In this document: in pieces, positions 1 to 7,860 of the stretch
Layout of the letters: every line of letters begins with the position of its first letter
Numbering within the stretch: position 1 is the stretch's first letter
NCBI RefSeq assembly: GCF_003626595.1
Contig: NZ_RBAK01000010.1
Location: forward strand, 124,001-188,000
Direction: 5' to 3'
DNA from: Micromonospora endolithica
GTDB taxonomy: Bacteria; Actinomycetota; Actinomycetes; Mycobacteriales; Micromonosporaceae
DNA length: 64,000 nucleotides
Made by a program: the position numbers and the translations under genes
Notes under the pieces: generated by a model
The model's input: only the letters and a program-made list of their open reading frames with translations
Told to the model about the DNA's origin: nothing
Databases searched by the model: none

Positions 1-22
1 GCCGCCGGGAATCTCCGGCGGC
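1..22 (-). terminator. Hairpin ending the ABC transporter operon
   Basis: Perfect 8-bp inverted repeat (1-8 with 15-22, loop of 6) lies 12 bases beyond the stop of the last permease gene, reading leftward. There is no T-run inside the window, so it is a GC-rich actinobacterial-type terminator or an RNA stabiliser. The window edge hides what follows. Confidence 0.5.
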
Positions 23-34
23 GGCGGGGGAGGA

Positions 35-994
35 TCAGCCCTTGACGCTGCCGGCGAGCAGGCCGCGTACGAAGTAGCGCTGGAGGGACAGGAACACGAT
101 CAGCGGTACGACGATCGAGACGAACGCACCGGCGGTCAGCCGCTGCCACTCGTTGCCCCGGGTACCGGCCAGCTCGGCGAGCCGGACGGTGAGCGGGGCG
201 ACCTCGTCGTTGCCCCCGGCGAAGATCAGCGCGACCAGCAGGTCGTTCCAGACCCAGAGGAACTGGAAGATCCCGAATGCGGCGAGCGCCGGGGTGACCA
301 GGGGCAGCACGATGGTGCGGAAGATCTTCGGGTGGGTGGCGCCGTCGACCCGGGCCGCCTCCATCAGATCCTTCGGCAGTTGCGAGATGAAGTTGTGCAG
401 GAGGAAGACCGCCAGCGGGAGCGCGAAGCAGGTGTGCGCGAACCACACCTGGGCGAAGCGCTGCGAGCCGTCCAGGTCCCAGGCCGGCAGCACCGTGACG
501 CCGCCGAGGCTGACACCGGTGGAGAAGAACCTCAGCAGCGGCACCAGGGCCATCTGCAGCGGCACGATCTGCAGGGCGAAGATGCCGATGTAGATCCAGT
601 CCCGGCCGCGGAAGTTGATCCAGGCCAGCGCGTACGCGGCGAGCGACGCGAAGGCCAGCGGGAAGAGCACCGACGGGATGGTGATCGCCAGTGAGTTGAT
701 GAAGTAGCTGGCGAGCTGTCCGGACGAGCCACCGAACAACACGTCCTCGTAGTTCTGCAACGTGAACTGCGGGTCGCGGAAGAAGGTCCACCAGCCGGTG
801 GACTTGATCTGGTCCTCCGGCCGGAACGACGAGATGAACAGGCCGAAGGTGGGGATGGTCCAGACGATCGCGATGACGATCGAGACGGCCGTGGCGGTCC
901 GGGTGTTGAGGCGACGGCGGACCCGTCGGGCCGGGCCCTCCCGCTTGGTGATCTTCTGGGTGCCGGTCGGCACGGTGGGCGTAGCGGTGGTCAT
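35..994 (-). CDS. Carbohydrate ABC transporter permease, MalG type
   Basis: Inner-membrane subunit of an ABC importer of the CUT1 (oligosaccharide) type. The 319-residue protein has a basic cytosolic N-terminus, a first membrane segment near residues 37-57, five further hydrophobic segments, and the EAA loop 'EAARVDGATHPKIFRTIVLP' near residues 212-231, which docks on the ATPase. It ends with the MalG-like 'YFVRGLLAGSVKG'. The ATG at 994 is one base after the stop of the MalF-type gene, so the two are translationally coupled. No ATPase gene is in the operon; in actinobacteria such importers often share a distant MsiK-type ATPase (inference). The sugar cannot be named from sequence. Confidence 0.9.
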   Translation of the reverse strand: MTTATPTVPTGTQKITKREGPARRVRRRLNTRTATAVSIVIAIVWTIPTFGLFISSFRPEDQIKSTGWWTFFRDPQFTLQNYEDVLFGGSSGQLASYFINSLAITIPSVLFPLAFASLAAYALAWINFRGRDWIYIGIFALQIVPLQMALVPLLRFFSTGVSLGGVTVLPAWDLDGSQRFAQVWFAHTCFALPLAVFLLHNFISQLPKDLMEAARVDGATHPKIFRTIVLPLVTPALAAFGIFQFLWVWNDLLVALIFAGGNDEVAPLTVRLAELAGTRGNEWQRLTAGAFVSIVVPLIVFLSLQRYFVRGLLAGSVKG

Positions 995-995
995 C

Positions 996-2045
996 TCAGC
1001 CCTCCCGCTGCTGACGCAGGTTGCGGATCTGGTAGATCACGATCGGGACGACCAGGATGAACAGGAAGACCGCGAGCGCGGAACCCCGCCCGTCCTCGCC
1101 GTACCGGAACGCCTGGTTGTACATCTCGTTCGCGATCACGCTGGTCTCGTAGTTGCCGTTGGTCGCGGTGCGCACGATGTCGAAGACCTTGAGGGTGGCG
1201 ATGGTGATCGTCACCACCACGACGATCAGCGCGGGCCGGATGCTGGGCAGGGTGATCTGCCAGAACATCTGCCAGGGGCTCACCCCGTCGAGCCGGGCGG
1301 CCTCCACGATGTCCGCGGGGATCGCCTTGATCGCGGCCGAGAGGATGACCATCGCGAAGCCGGCCTGGATCCACACCATGATCACGATCAGCAGCAGGGT
1401 GTTGAGCGGTGAGTCGAGCAGCCACTGCCTCGGCTCGCCGCCGAGACCCACCACGATCTGGTTGAGCAGGCCGATCTGCTCCTGTTCGGCCCCACGGAAC
1501 GCGTAGACGAACCGCCAGATGATGGCCGCTCCGACGAACGAGATGGCCATTGGCAGGAAGATCAAGGACTTGGCGAACCTCTCGAACCGGGCCCGGTCCA
1601 CCATGACGGCGTAGGTCAGCCCGATCGCGGTCGCGGCCAGCGGCACCAGCAACACCCACGTCAGGGTGTTGAGCAGCACCCGGAAGATCGAGTCGTCGGC
1701 GAACATCCAGACGTAGTTGTCGAGGCCGACGAAGTTCTCGCTCCGTCGGTCCATCAGGGACAGCAGGATCGTGCGCAGCGCCGGGACGACCAGCCCGATG
1801 AGCAGCAGCAGCACCGTCGGCAGCAGGAAGAACAGGGCGAAGAGGCCCTCTCGTTGCCGGGGCCGTCGGGGTGGCGGCGCTCCGCTCGCCGAGGCGGCGA
1901 CGAGTTGCGCCTCACGGCGGCGAGCGACGGCGGTCGGCACGACGTCGAGGAGCAGCAGCAGGCCGCCCACGACGAGGACGAACGCCAGCAGCCCGTACAT
2001 CAGCATGAGGAGCTTCGGCTGCTCGGCAGCGAGGTCGAAGTCCAC
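996..2045 (-). CDS. Carbohydrate ABC transporter permease, MalF type
   Basis: Partner permease of the MalG-type protein. The GTG at 2045 has AAGGAGG a few bases upstream. The 349-residue protein has an N-terminal hydrophobic segment at about residues 14-36, an Ala/Arg-rich cytosolic stretch, then the binding-protein-dependent transport core with further membrane segments and an EAA loop, 'EAARLDGVSPWQMFWQITLP', near residues 247-266. Extra N-terminal membrane segments are normal in MalF-type subunits. It sits between the binding-protein gene and malG in the usual order. Substrate unknown. Confidence 0.88.
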   Translation of the reverse strand: MDFDLAAEQPKLLMLMYGLLAFVLVVGGLLLLLDVVPTAVARRREAQLVAASASGAPPPRRPRQREGLFALFFLLPTVLLLLIGLVVPALRTILLSLMDRRSENFVGLDNYVWMFADDSIFRVLLNTLTWVLLVPLAATAIGLTYAVMVDRARFERFAKSLIFLPMAISFVGAAIIWRFVYAFRGAEQEQIGLLNQIVVGLGGEPRQWLLDSPLNTLLLIVIMVWIQAGFAMVILSAAIKAIPADIVEAARLDGVSPWQMFWQITLPSIRPALIVVVVTITIATLKVFDIVRTATNGNYETSVIANEMYNQAFRYGEDGRGSALAVFLFILVVPIVIYQIRNLRQQREG

Positions 2046-2073
2046 TTCACCCTCCTTCAGGGGGTCGGCTGGG

Positions 2074-2112
2074 CCGGTGGCCCGGCCTCGCGGACGAGGA
2101 CCGGGCCACCGG
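2074..2112 (-). promoter_or_regulatory. Intercistronic hairpin between binding-protein and permease genes
   Basis: Perfect 12-bp inverted repeat (2074-2085 with 2101-2112, loop of 15) sits in the 73-base gap downstream of the binding-protein gene. Similar stems after malE-type genes are known to stabilise the upstream message or partly terminate transcription, giving more binding protein than permease. That role here is inferred. Confidence 0.55.
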
Positions 2113-2118
2113 TCGGGC

Positions 2119-3468
2119 TCACTTCGGCCAGCTACCCTCGATCTCGGAGAGCACCGAAGCGGTGTCCTTGCCGTTGATCCAGGAGATCATGCCCTTCCAG
2201 AACGTCCCGGCACCGACCGCGGCCGGCATCAGGTCCGAGCCGTCGAAGCGGAAGACGGCGCTCTTGTCCTGGAGGATCTGGACGGAGAGCTTGTCGACCG
2301 GGTTCGGCACGTTGGCGAGGTCGAGCTTGTTGTTCGCCGACACCCAGTCGCCGATCTTGGCGCGGCTGTTGGCGTACTCGCCGGAGGCGAGGTAGGTCTG
2401 CACCGCCTGGACCTCGGGGCGGTCGGCGAAGGCCGCGACGAATTCGCCGCCGCCCAGCACCGGCTTGCCCTTGGCCGGGTCGATGGCCGGGAAGTAGAAG
2501 GCGAACACGTCGCCGTCCTCGGCCACCTTGGTGCCCTCGGGCCACTGGTTGGCATAGAAGGACGCCTGCCGGTGCAACGCGCACTTGCCGGTCGTGATCG
2601 GCACGCCCGCCTCCTGGAAGGAGGTGGTGGCGATGCTCTTCACGCCGCCGAAGCCGCCGTTGACGTACTTCTCGTTCTTCAGGATGGTGCCGGCCCGGTC
2701 GAGCGCCTCGGCGACCTTCGGGTCGTTGAACGGGATGCCGTGGGTGGTCCACTGGTCGTAGACCTCGGGGGTCTGCGTCCGCAGCATCAGGTCTTCGATC
2801 CAGTCGGTGGCCGGCCAGCCGGTCGCGTCACCGGACTCGATGCCGGCACACCACGGCTTGGTGCCGCTGGCGGCGATGGTGTCGCTGAGCTTGATCAGGT
2901 CGTCCCAGGATTCCGGGACGGCCCAGCCCTTCTCCTGGAACATCTTCGGCGAGTACCAGACGAAGGACTTGACGTTCGAGCCGAGCGGGGCGCCGTAGAA
3001 CGTGCCGTTCACGGTGCTGTACTTCAGCCAGTCGGCCGGGTAGTTGGCCTCGGCCATCGCCTTGGTGTCGGCGCCGGCGGCCTTCAGCTTGCCGCCGTCG
3101 GCGAAGCGCTTGAGTAGGCCGGGCTGCGGGATGAACGCGATGTCGGGAGCGTTGCCGCCGTCGACCCGGACCCCGAGCTGCGCCTCGAACTCGCCGCTGC
3201 CCTCGTGGTCGATCTCGATGCCGGTGCAGTCCTCGAACTGCTTCCAGGACTGCTCCAGCCGGTCGGCCTCGATCTCCCGGATCGACGAGTAGATGGAGAC
3301 CTTCTTGCCGTCGTTGCCCTGGTACTTCTCGTACGCGGCGCACTCCGCGGAGCCCGCGTTGTCGTTGCTGTCGTCGTTGCCGCCGGTACCGCAGGCGGTG
3401 GCGCTGAGCGCCAGCCCGAGTGCGCCGGCGATCACGAAGGCCTGGCGTGGTCTGGTGAAGACCGCCAT
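2119..3468 (-). CDS. Extracellular sugar-binding lipoprotein
   Basis: High-affinity receptor of the importer, anchored outside the membrane. The ATG at 3468 is chosen because AAGGAGGACG lies directly upstream and it begins a signal peptide: 'MAVFTRPRQ', a hydrophobic stretch, then the lipobox 'LSATAC' with Cys about residue 26. The mature protein follows the family-1 solute-binding fold, with 'YSSIREIEADRLEQSWKQFE' near the N-terminus and 'NAPDIAFIPQPGLL' in lobe 1. The length, 449 residues, is normal for CUT1 binding proteins. It is the first gene of the operon and lies behind a LacI-type operator, so sugar induction is likely. An open frame extends upstream to 3585 but has no ribosome site. 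Confidence 0.9.
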   Translation of the reverse strand: MAVFTRPRQAFVIAGALGLALSATACGTGGNDDSNDNAGSAECAAYEKYQGNDGKKVSIYSSIREIEADRLEQSWKQFEDCTGIEIDHEGSGEFEAQLGVRVDGGNAPDIAFIPQPGLLKRFADGGKLKAAGADTKAMAEANYPADWLKYSTVNGTFYGAPLGSNVKSFVWYSPKMFQEKGWAVPESWDDLIKLSDTIAASGTKPWCAGIESGDATGWPATDWIEDLMLRTQTPEVYDQWTTHGIPFNDPKVAEALDRAGTILKNEKYVNGGFGGVKSIATTSFQEAGVPITTGKCALHRQASFYANQWPEGTKVAEDGDVFAFYFPAIDPAKGKPVLGGGEFVAAFADRPEVQAVQTYLASGEYANSRAKIGDWVSANNKLDLANVPNPVDKLSVQILQDKSAVFRFDGSDLMPAAVGAGTFWKGMISWINGKDTASVLSEIEGSWPK

Positions 3469-3541
3469 GCCGTCCTCCTTCCTAGCCGGCGCGGGTCGGG
3501 TGCTCGCTGACCTCGGCGCCGGTCCGATGGGCGTGCCCCCA

Positions 3542-3555
3542 TGTAAGCGCTTGCA
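3542..3555. promoter_or_regulatory. LacI-family operator
   Basis: The 14-mer TGTAAGCGCTTGCA fits the LacI/CcpA-type consensus TGNAANCGNTNNCA at every fixed position and is an almost perfect palindrome around the central CG. It lies 74-87 bases before the binding-protein start, where a repressor could block the importer promoter. The regulator gene is not in the window and may lie to the left of base 1. Confidence 0.75.
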
Positions 3556-3723
3556 TACGAGCGGGTCCACCCCCTGGGCGGACACGAGCGAGTAACAATC
3601 CCGAAACCCTCACGTTGCGTGCCGGGACCACTCCCGGGCCAGATGTCCAGCCCTTTCGGTGGTCGGCAATATCTGTCACGCTGCATGCGTAACATCGAAG
3701 GATTTCGACATCGGAGGTGCTGG

Positions 3724-4497
3724 ATGGGTAACCGGTGGTACGGCCTGCTCGCGGCGGCCACGCTGGCGGCGGGGGTCCTGGTCCCGGCCACGCCGGCGGC
3801 GGCCGCCCCGACGTTCAAGGTGCCGTTCCCGTGCGGCCAGACCTGGTCCGGGCAGACCCGCACGAACCACAGCCCCGCGTACTCGGTCGACTTCAACCGC
3901 ACCGACGACCTCGGTGACCCGGTGGTGGCGAGCGCGCCGGGCACCGTCGACCGGGTCACCGACCTCGGCGGCACCAGCTACGGCAAGTACGTCCGCATCG
4001 ACCACGGCGGCGGCCACACCACCTACTACGCCCACCTCAACGGCTTCAACGTCTCCGTCGGGCAGCGGGTCGGCTACGGCAAGGTGATCGGGTGGGTGGG
4101 CAGCACCGGCGGCTCCACCGGCCCGCACCTGCACTACGAACAGCGCCTCAACGGCAACGACGTCCAGGTGCGGTTCAACGGCGCACTGGCCCTGTACTGG
4201 GGCACGAAGTCCTACAAGAGCGACAACGGGTGCTCCTCGGGCGCCGGCAACGGGACGGTGGACACCAGCGGCACCCCGCTGACCGTGCGGTCGGGGCCCG
4301 GCACCGGCTACGCGGCGGTCGGCACGGTGGCCGACGGCACCCGCGTCACCATCTCCTGCCAGACCAGCGGCACCACGGTCACCGGCACGTACGGCACCAG
4401 CTCGATCTGGGACCGGATCGGCTCCGGCCGGTACATCGCCGACGCCTACGTCTACACCGGCCACGACGGCTACATCCCGAACGTGCCCCGCTGCTGA
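3724..4497 (+). CDS. Secreted M23 peptidase with C-terminal SH3-like domain
   Basis: Probable cell-wall endopeptidase. The ATG at 3724 follows GGAGG at 3713-3717 and starts a signal peptide ending near 'AAAAPT'. The LytM/M23 fold follows: 'YSVDFNR' carries the first metal-site region, 'GKYVRIDHGGG' and 'TTYYAHL' the middle strands, and 'GPHLHYEQ' the HxH motif. The zinc ligands therefore look intact. The C-terminal ~85 residues form an SH3b-like wall-binding domain ('LTVRSGPGTGYAAVGTV'). The 257-residue protein is monocistronic and convergent with tspO. An upstream in-frame extension to 3619 is less likely because it would bury the signal peptide. Confidence 0.85.
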   Translation: MGNRWYGLLAAATLAAGVLVPATPAAAAPTFKVPFPCGQTWSGQTRTNHSPAYSVDFNRTDDLGDPVVASAPGTVDRVTDLGGTSYGKYVRIDHGGGHTTYYAHLNGFNVSVGQRVGYGKVIGWVGSTGGSTGPHLHYEQRLNGNDVQVRFNGALALYWGTKSYKSDNGCSSGAGNGTVDTSGTPLTVRSGPGTGYAAVGTVADGTRVTISCQTSGTTVTGTYGTSSIWDRIGSGRYIADAYVYTGHDGYIPNVPRC

Positions 4498-4509
4498 CCG
4501 TGGGAGCGC

Positions 4510-4544
4510 ACCGGCCCCGTCGCGGTGGGCGCGGCGGGGCCGGT
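4510..4544. terminator. Bidirectional hairpin between convergent genes
   Basis: Perfect 10-bp inverted repeat (4510-4519 with 4535-4544) sits between the stops of the M23 peptidase (4497) and the TspO gene (4550). It can serve both strands. Confidence 0.6.
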
Positions 4545-4549
4545 CGTGG

Positions 4550-5032
4550 TCAGCTGTTGAGCTGCCAGATGGAGAAGTTCAGCGCGGCGGCGAAGGTGAC
4601 CCAGGCCCAGTACGGCAGCATCAGCAGCGCGGCCGGCCGGGATACCCGTCGGAACAGCACCACCGTCACCCCGATCGCCAACCACATCAGCACGATCTCG
4701 GCGAACGCCAGCCCGTACCGTCCGGCGCCGAAGAAGAGCGGCGTCCAGATCGCGTTGAGCACGAGCTGGGCGATCCAGGCCCACACCGCCGGCCCGAAGC
4801 CGACCCGCCGCCACACCAGCCAGCCGGCCACCGCGATCAGCGCGTAGAGCACCGTCCAGACCGGTCCGAAGAGCCACGAGGGCGGGGCCCAGGAGGGCTG
4901 TTCCAGGTTCGCGTACTCCGCCGAGGTGCCCTGCACGCCGAGCCCGCCGATCGCCGCGGCCACGAACACCGCCACGCCGAAGGCCAATAGCGCGAGCCAG
5001 GTCGCGCGATCGCTCCGTCGGATTGTCTTCAT
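4550..5032 (-). CDS. TspO/MBR family membrane protein
   Basis: Small five-helix membrane protein of the translocator/benzodiazepine-receptor family, whose members bind porphyrins and hydrophobic ligands. The first helix is 'LLAFGVAVFVAAAIGGLG'. The conserved loop 'PSWAPPSWLFGPVWTVLYAL' around residues 48-67 matches the family signature. Trp-rich helices and 'LFFGAGRYGLAFAEI' follow. The ATG at 5032 (MKTIRR) puts a basic N-terminus before helix 1 and has GGAG about 11 bases upstream. An alternative ATG at 5065 would add 11 unlikely residues. Monocistronic; its ligand cannot be told. Confidence 0.85.
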   Translation of the reverse strand: MKTIRRSDRATWLALLAFGVAVFVAAAIGGLGVQGTSAEYANLEQPSWAPPSWLFGPVWTVLYALIAVAGWLVWRRVGFGPAVWAWIAQLVLNAIWTPLFFGAGRYGLAFAEIVLMWLAIGVTVVLFRRVSRPAALLMLPYWAWVTFAAALNFSIWQLNS

Positions 5033-5192
5033 GGTCGAGATATCTCCGCCGGGGCCGACGGGCAAACCTCACCGGCCGGGCTCCGGGCAGCACGACGCCG
5101 GGGTCGTCGTGGCCGGGCGCTCCTGTCGGGAGGACAGAGCTCCGGTCGCGACGACCCCGGCGGGTCCGGTACGGCGGCCACGGGCCGCCACG

Positions 5193-5336
5193 TCAGTTGA
5201 AGATGCTCACACCACCCGGGCCGACCAAGAGACCGACCACGATGAGGACGACGCCCCACAGGATCTGCCGGCGGAAAAGCGCGAGAATGCCGGCGACCAC
5301 CAGTACGACTGCGAGAATCCAGAGAATCAGCTCCAT
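5193..5336 (-). CDS. GPGG-motif small membrane protein
   Basis: A 47-residue protein of two hydrophobic helices separated by 'FRRQ', ending 'LLVGPGGVSIFN'. This matches the small actinobacterial family named for its GPGG motif; no function is established. The start overlaps the end of the phosphoesterase gene by 10 bases and has no Shine-Dalgarno sequence, so it is probably translated by coupling. It was found inside a longer meaningless open frame. Confidence 0.75.
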   Translation of the reverse strand: MELILWILAVVLVVAGILALFRRQILWGVVLIVVGLLVGPGGVSIFN

Positions 5337-6100
5337 GTCTGCTGAATACCCGAACTCACGGTGCGGGAAACCTCTCCCTGGTCGAGATGATCTCCCAGGT
5401 GATAGATGCTGTAGGCCTGCCTGATCACCGGGTGGGCGACGTTGCGGACGCGTACGCCGCCGGGGGTGGTGCCCTTCTCGGTGCCGGCGTGGGCGTGCCC
5501 GTGCAGGGCCAGCGCGGTCGGCGCCGAGTCGATGGCCTGCCCCAGCTGGTAGGAGCCGAGGAACGGGTAGATCTCCAGCGGCTCGCCGGCGAGCGTGTCC
5601 GGCACCGGGGAGTAGTGGGTGAGTGCCACCCGTACGTCGCAGTCCAACCCGCGCAGGGCCGCGCCCAGCGCGTCCGCGCTCTCCGTCGTCGTCCGGACGA
5701 ACGCCTTCATCTCCGGCTCGCCGAAGTCGCTGGCGCAGCGCCCGGCGAACCCGCCACCGAATCCCTTCACCCCGGCGACGCCGAGCCGGCCGCCGGGGCA
5801 GTCCAGCACCACGCTGTCGCCCTCCAGCACGGTGATTCCGGCATCCTGGAGCACCTTGACCACCTGGGGAACCTGGTCGCACTGGTGGTCGTGGTTGCCG
5901 AGGACGGTGACCACCGGCACGCCCAGCCCGCCGAACTCCCGCGCCACGCAGCGCGCCTCGGCCTCGGTGCCGTGCCGGGTCAGGTCACCGGCGAGCAACA
6001 GCGCGTCGGCGCAGTCGGGCAGCTCCTCCAGGGCCGGCCGGAACCGGCCGACCACGTCCTCGTCCAGATGCACGTCGCCCACGGCGGCGATGCGGATCAT
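5327..6100 (-). CDS. Metallophosphoesterase
   Basis: Calcineurin-like phosphoesterase of 257 residues. The dinuclear metal motifs are visible in order: 'AVGDVHLDEDVV' (DxH, residues 7-10), 'LLAGDLTRHG' (GD), 'VTVLGNHDHQ' (GNHD, about residue 66-69), 'LTHYSP' and 'LHGHAHAGTEKG' (GHxH). All metal ligands are present, so it should be active on a phosphodiester or phosphomonoester; the substrate is unknown. It lies in a leftward cluster after the BON gene, with 12 bases between them, and overlaps the GPGG gene. Confidence 0.85.
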   Translation of the reverse strand: MIRIAAVGDVHLDEDVVGRFRPALEELPDCADALLLAGDLTRHGTEAEARCVAREFGGLGVPVVTVLGNHDHQCDQVPQVVKVLQDAGITVLEGDSVVLDCPGGRLGVAGVKGFGGGFAGRCASDFGEPEMKAFVRTTTESADALGAALRGLDCDVRVALTHYSPVPDTLAGEPLEIYPFLGSYQLGQAIDSAPTALALHGHAHAGTEKGTTPGGVRVRNVAHPVIRQAYSIYHLGDHLDQGEVSRTVSSGIQQTWS

Positions 6101-6112
6101 GTTGAACCCTCC

Positions 6113-6388
6113 TCAGGGCAGTTGCTCGATCTCCGTGGGCGCGGCCGTGCGGATCACGCCGATGTCGCTGGTGACCGGCACGTCCGGGAAGCGCTCGGCC
6201 ACCCGGCGCAGGATCTCCTCGCGCCGGTGCGCGCTCTCCACCTCGCCCTGGAGCACGAGGCCGCTCTCCCGGCGGGCCACCGTGATCCCCTGCTCGGCCA
6301 CGTCGGGGTCCTCGGTCAACAGCCGGTGGACCTCTGCCTCGACGTACTCGTCCGGCGGTCCGGTGGCGACGTCGCGGTGCTCGGTCAC
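6113..6388 (-). CDS. BON domain protein
   Basis: A 91-residue protein with one BON domain: 'EAEVHRLLTEDPDVAEQGITVARRESGLVLQG' and 'REEILRRVAERFPDVPVTSDI' fit the alpha-beta-beta-alpha-beta pattern with the conserved Gly at 'LVLQGEV'. BON domains bind lipid or membrane. There is no signal peptide, so it is probably cytoplasmic. Its ATG overlaps the nucleotidyltransferase stop by four bases, implying one operon with the nucleotidyltransferase and phosphoesterase. Confidence 0.7.
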   Translation of the reverse strand: MTEHRDVATGPPDEYVEAEVHRLLTEDPDVAEQGITVARRESGLVLQGEVESAHRREEILRRVAERFPDVPVTSDIGVIRTAAPTEIEQLP

Positions 6389-6969
6389 GGTGTCCCCTTT
6401 CCTCCCGTGGCGTCGGCGTACGACACCACGTCCAGCCGGTCCAGCAGCACCAGGAACGCCTCCGCGTACGGGGAGTGCTGCGTCTCCTTGCGTACCCGCT
6501 CCCAGTCGATCTGCTCCCGCAGCGAGCGGGCCAGTGGCAGGCCCCGCGCGAAGTCGCAGTAGTGCTGGGAGAAGCTGAGCAGCTTGTGCACCATCAGTTG
6601 GGTCGCCGAGAGCACCGGCATGTGGATCGCGTCGACCGGTCGGACCACGGTGTCGGCGAAGGTCTCCTCGGTCACCGGGGTCTCGATCGGCCGGTGGATC
6701 AGATCCACCATGCGGCCGTCGTCGAAGACCTTGACCAGCCAGTCCTCCGGCGGGCGCTCGGCGGTGAAGCCGGCCGCGACGAGGGACTCCAGGGCACGTT
6801 CCACGTCCGCCTCCCGGATCAGGAAGTCGACGTCGTGGTCACTGGAGTGGCCGCCGTGGGCGTACACCGCGAAGCTGCCGCCCAGCGCGAACGGAATCTC
6901 GTCCTGCTTGAGCACGGCGGCGACCTTCTTCAGCGTGTGGACCAGGCTCTCGTCCCCGCGCTCGGCCAT
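6385..6969 (-). CDS. Nucleotidyltransferase-fold protein
   Basis: The protein (194 residues) resembles the Pol-beta-like nucleotidyltransferase superfamily: 'FALGGSFAVYAHGGHSSDHDVDFLI' carries the GGS motif and, after a gap, the DxDF acidic motif near residues 46-49. A third acidic region is at 'GRMVDLIHRP'. The start at 6969 has GGGAG upstream. Relatives include antitoxin-like and aminoglycoside-type enzymes, but no toxin partner is adjacent. It is the first gene of the leftward cluster nucleotidyltransferase-BON-phosphoesterase-GPGG. Confidence 0.7.
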   Translation of the reverse strand: MAERGDESLVHTLKKVAAVLKQDEIPFALGGSFAVYAHGGHSSDHDVDFLIREADVERALESLVAAGFTAERPPEDWLVKVFDDGRMVDLIHRPIETPVTEETFADTVVRPVDAIHMPVLSATQLMVHKLLSFSQHYCDFARGLPLARSLREQIDWERVRKETQHSPYAEAFLVLLDRLDVVSYADATGGKGTP

Positions 6970-7126
6970 GTGGATCTCCCGTCGTGGTGGTCGGGGGGAT
7001 GGTGTCGAAGTCGGGTACCCGGCGAGCCCGTCACCCACACCTGGCAATGGCGCGGGTAGGTGCCAACCGGGACGCAAAGGGATGGAACGCCCGGGAGGTG
7101 AGCGCCGGTCGGATAGCCTGGGGAAG

Positions 7127-7843
7127 GTGTCCAGGTCACCTCGGGCGCGGCGCGGCAGGGCCCGATTGCGCGCCGTCGCCCTGATCGGCATCGACGGCTC
7201 GGGCAAGACCACCCAGGCGCACCGGCTCGCCGAGGCGCTCACCCAGGCGGGCCACCCCGCCACCTACCACCGCAACGCCGGTGGGCGACGCTGGCTCGGC
7301 CGGGTCGCGAACCGGCTCGGGCGTCCGGACGCCCAACGCCTCGTCGGCCGTCAGGGCATGCTCGCGGTGGAGTCCGTGCTGCGCTGGCTCGCCATCGCCG
7401 CGGCCCTGCTCCGCAGCCTGGCGACCGGGCGGGTGGCGGTGATGGACCGCTACTCCGCCTGCCAGTACGCCAGCATCCGCGCGCACGGCGGCCAGCGCTG
7501 GGAGCGGCTCGCCCGCCTCGGCTACCGGGTCTTCCCGCCGCCGCAGGTGACGTTCCTGCTCGCCGTCGACCCGGCCGAGGCCTACCGGCGGATCGAGCAG
7601 CGCGGCACCGACCACGAGAGCATGGCCTACCTCACCGCGGCCGACACCGCCTACCGCACCCTGCCGGAGTGCCCGAGCTTCGTGCTGGTCGACGCCGGCC
7701 GTCCCGCCGACGAGGTGGCCCGGCAGATCGAGGACCACCTGGCGGGCTGGCTCGCCGCGACGGACACGCCGAGCGGGCCGACCGTGGTGGACGTCATCCG
7801 GCGCCCGGAGGTGGACCCGGTGCCGGTCGAGGTGTCCCTCTGA
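7127..7843 (+). CDS. Thymidylate kinase-like P-loop kinase
   Basis: The Walker A motif 'IGIDGSGKTTQAHRLAEAL' lies about 17 residues in, followed by 'VAVMDRYSACQYAS' (DRY motif) and 'VTFLLAVDPAEAYRRIEQRG', the usual dTMP-kinase order. It would phosphorylate a (deoxy)nucleoside monophosphate. The GTG at 7127 is chosen because TAGCCT at 7114-7119 lies 7 bases upstream, the leaderless pattern seen elsewhere in this window; an upstream ATG at 7082 is possible. The 238-residue protein has a C-terminal tail of about 35 residues beyond the kinase fold. It is probably not the housekeeping Tmk, because the lid region is divergent (inference). Confidence 0.7.
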   Translation: MSRSPRARRGRARLRAVALIGIDGSGKTTQAHRLAEALTQAGHPATYHRNAGGRRWLGRVANRLGRPDAQRLVGRQGMLAVESVLRWLAIAAALLRSLATGRVAVMDRYSACQYASIRAHGGQRWERLARLGYRVFPPPQVTFLLAVDPAEAYRRIEQRGTDHESMAYLTAADTAYRTLPECPSFVLVDAGRPADEVARQIEDHLAGWLAATDTPSGPTVVDVIRRPEVDPVPVEVSL

Positions 7844-7860
7844 AGCCCCAACCGGCCGGG

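Noticed and set aside
3588..3723. Upstream start (3619) for the M23 peptidase
   Set aside because: It would place 35 residues before the signal peptide and lacks a ribosome site.
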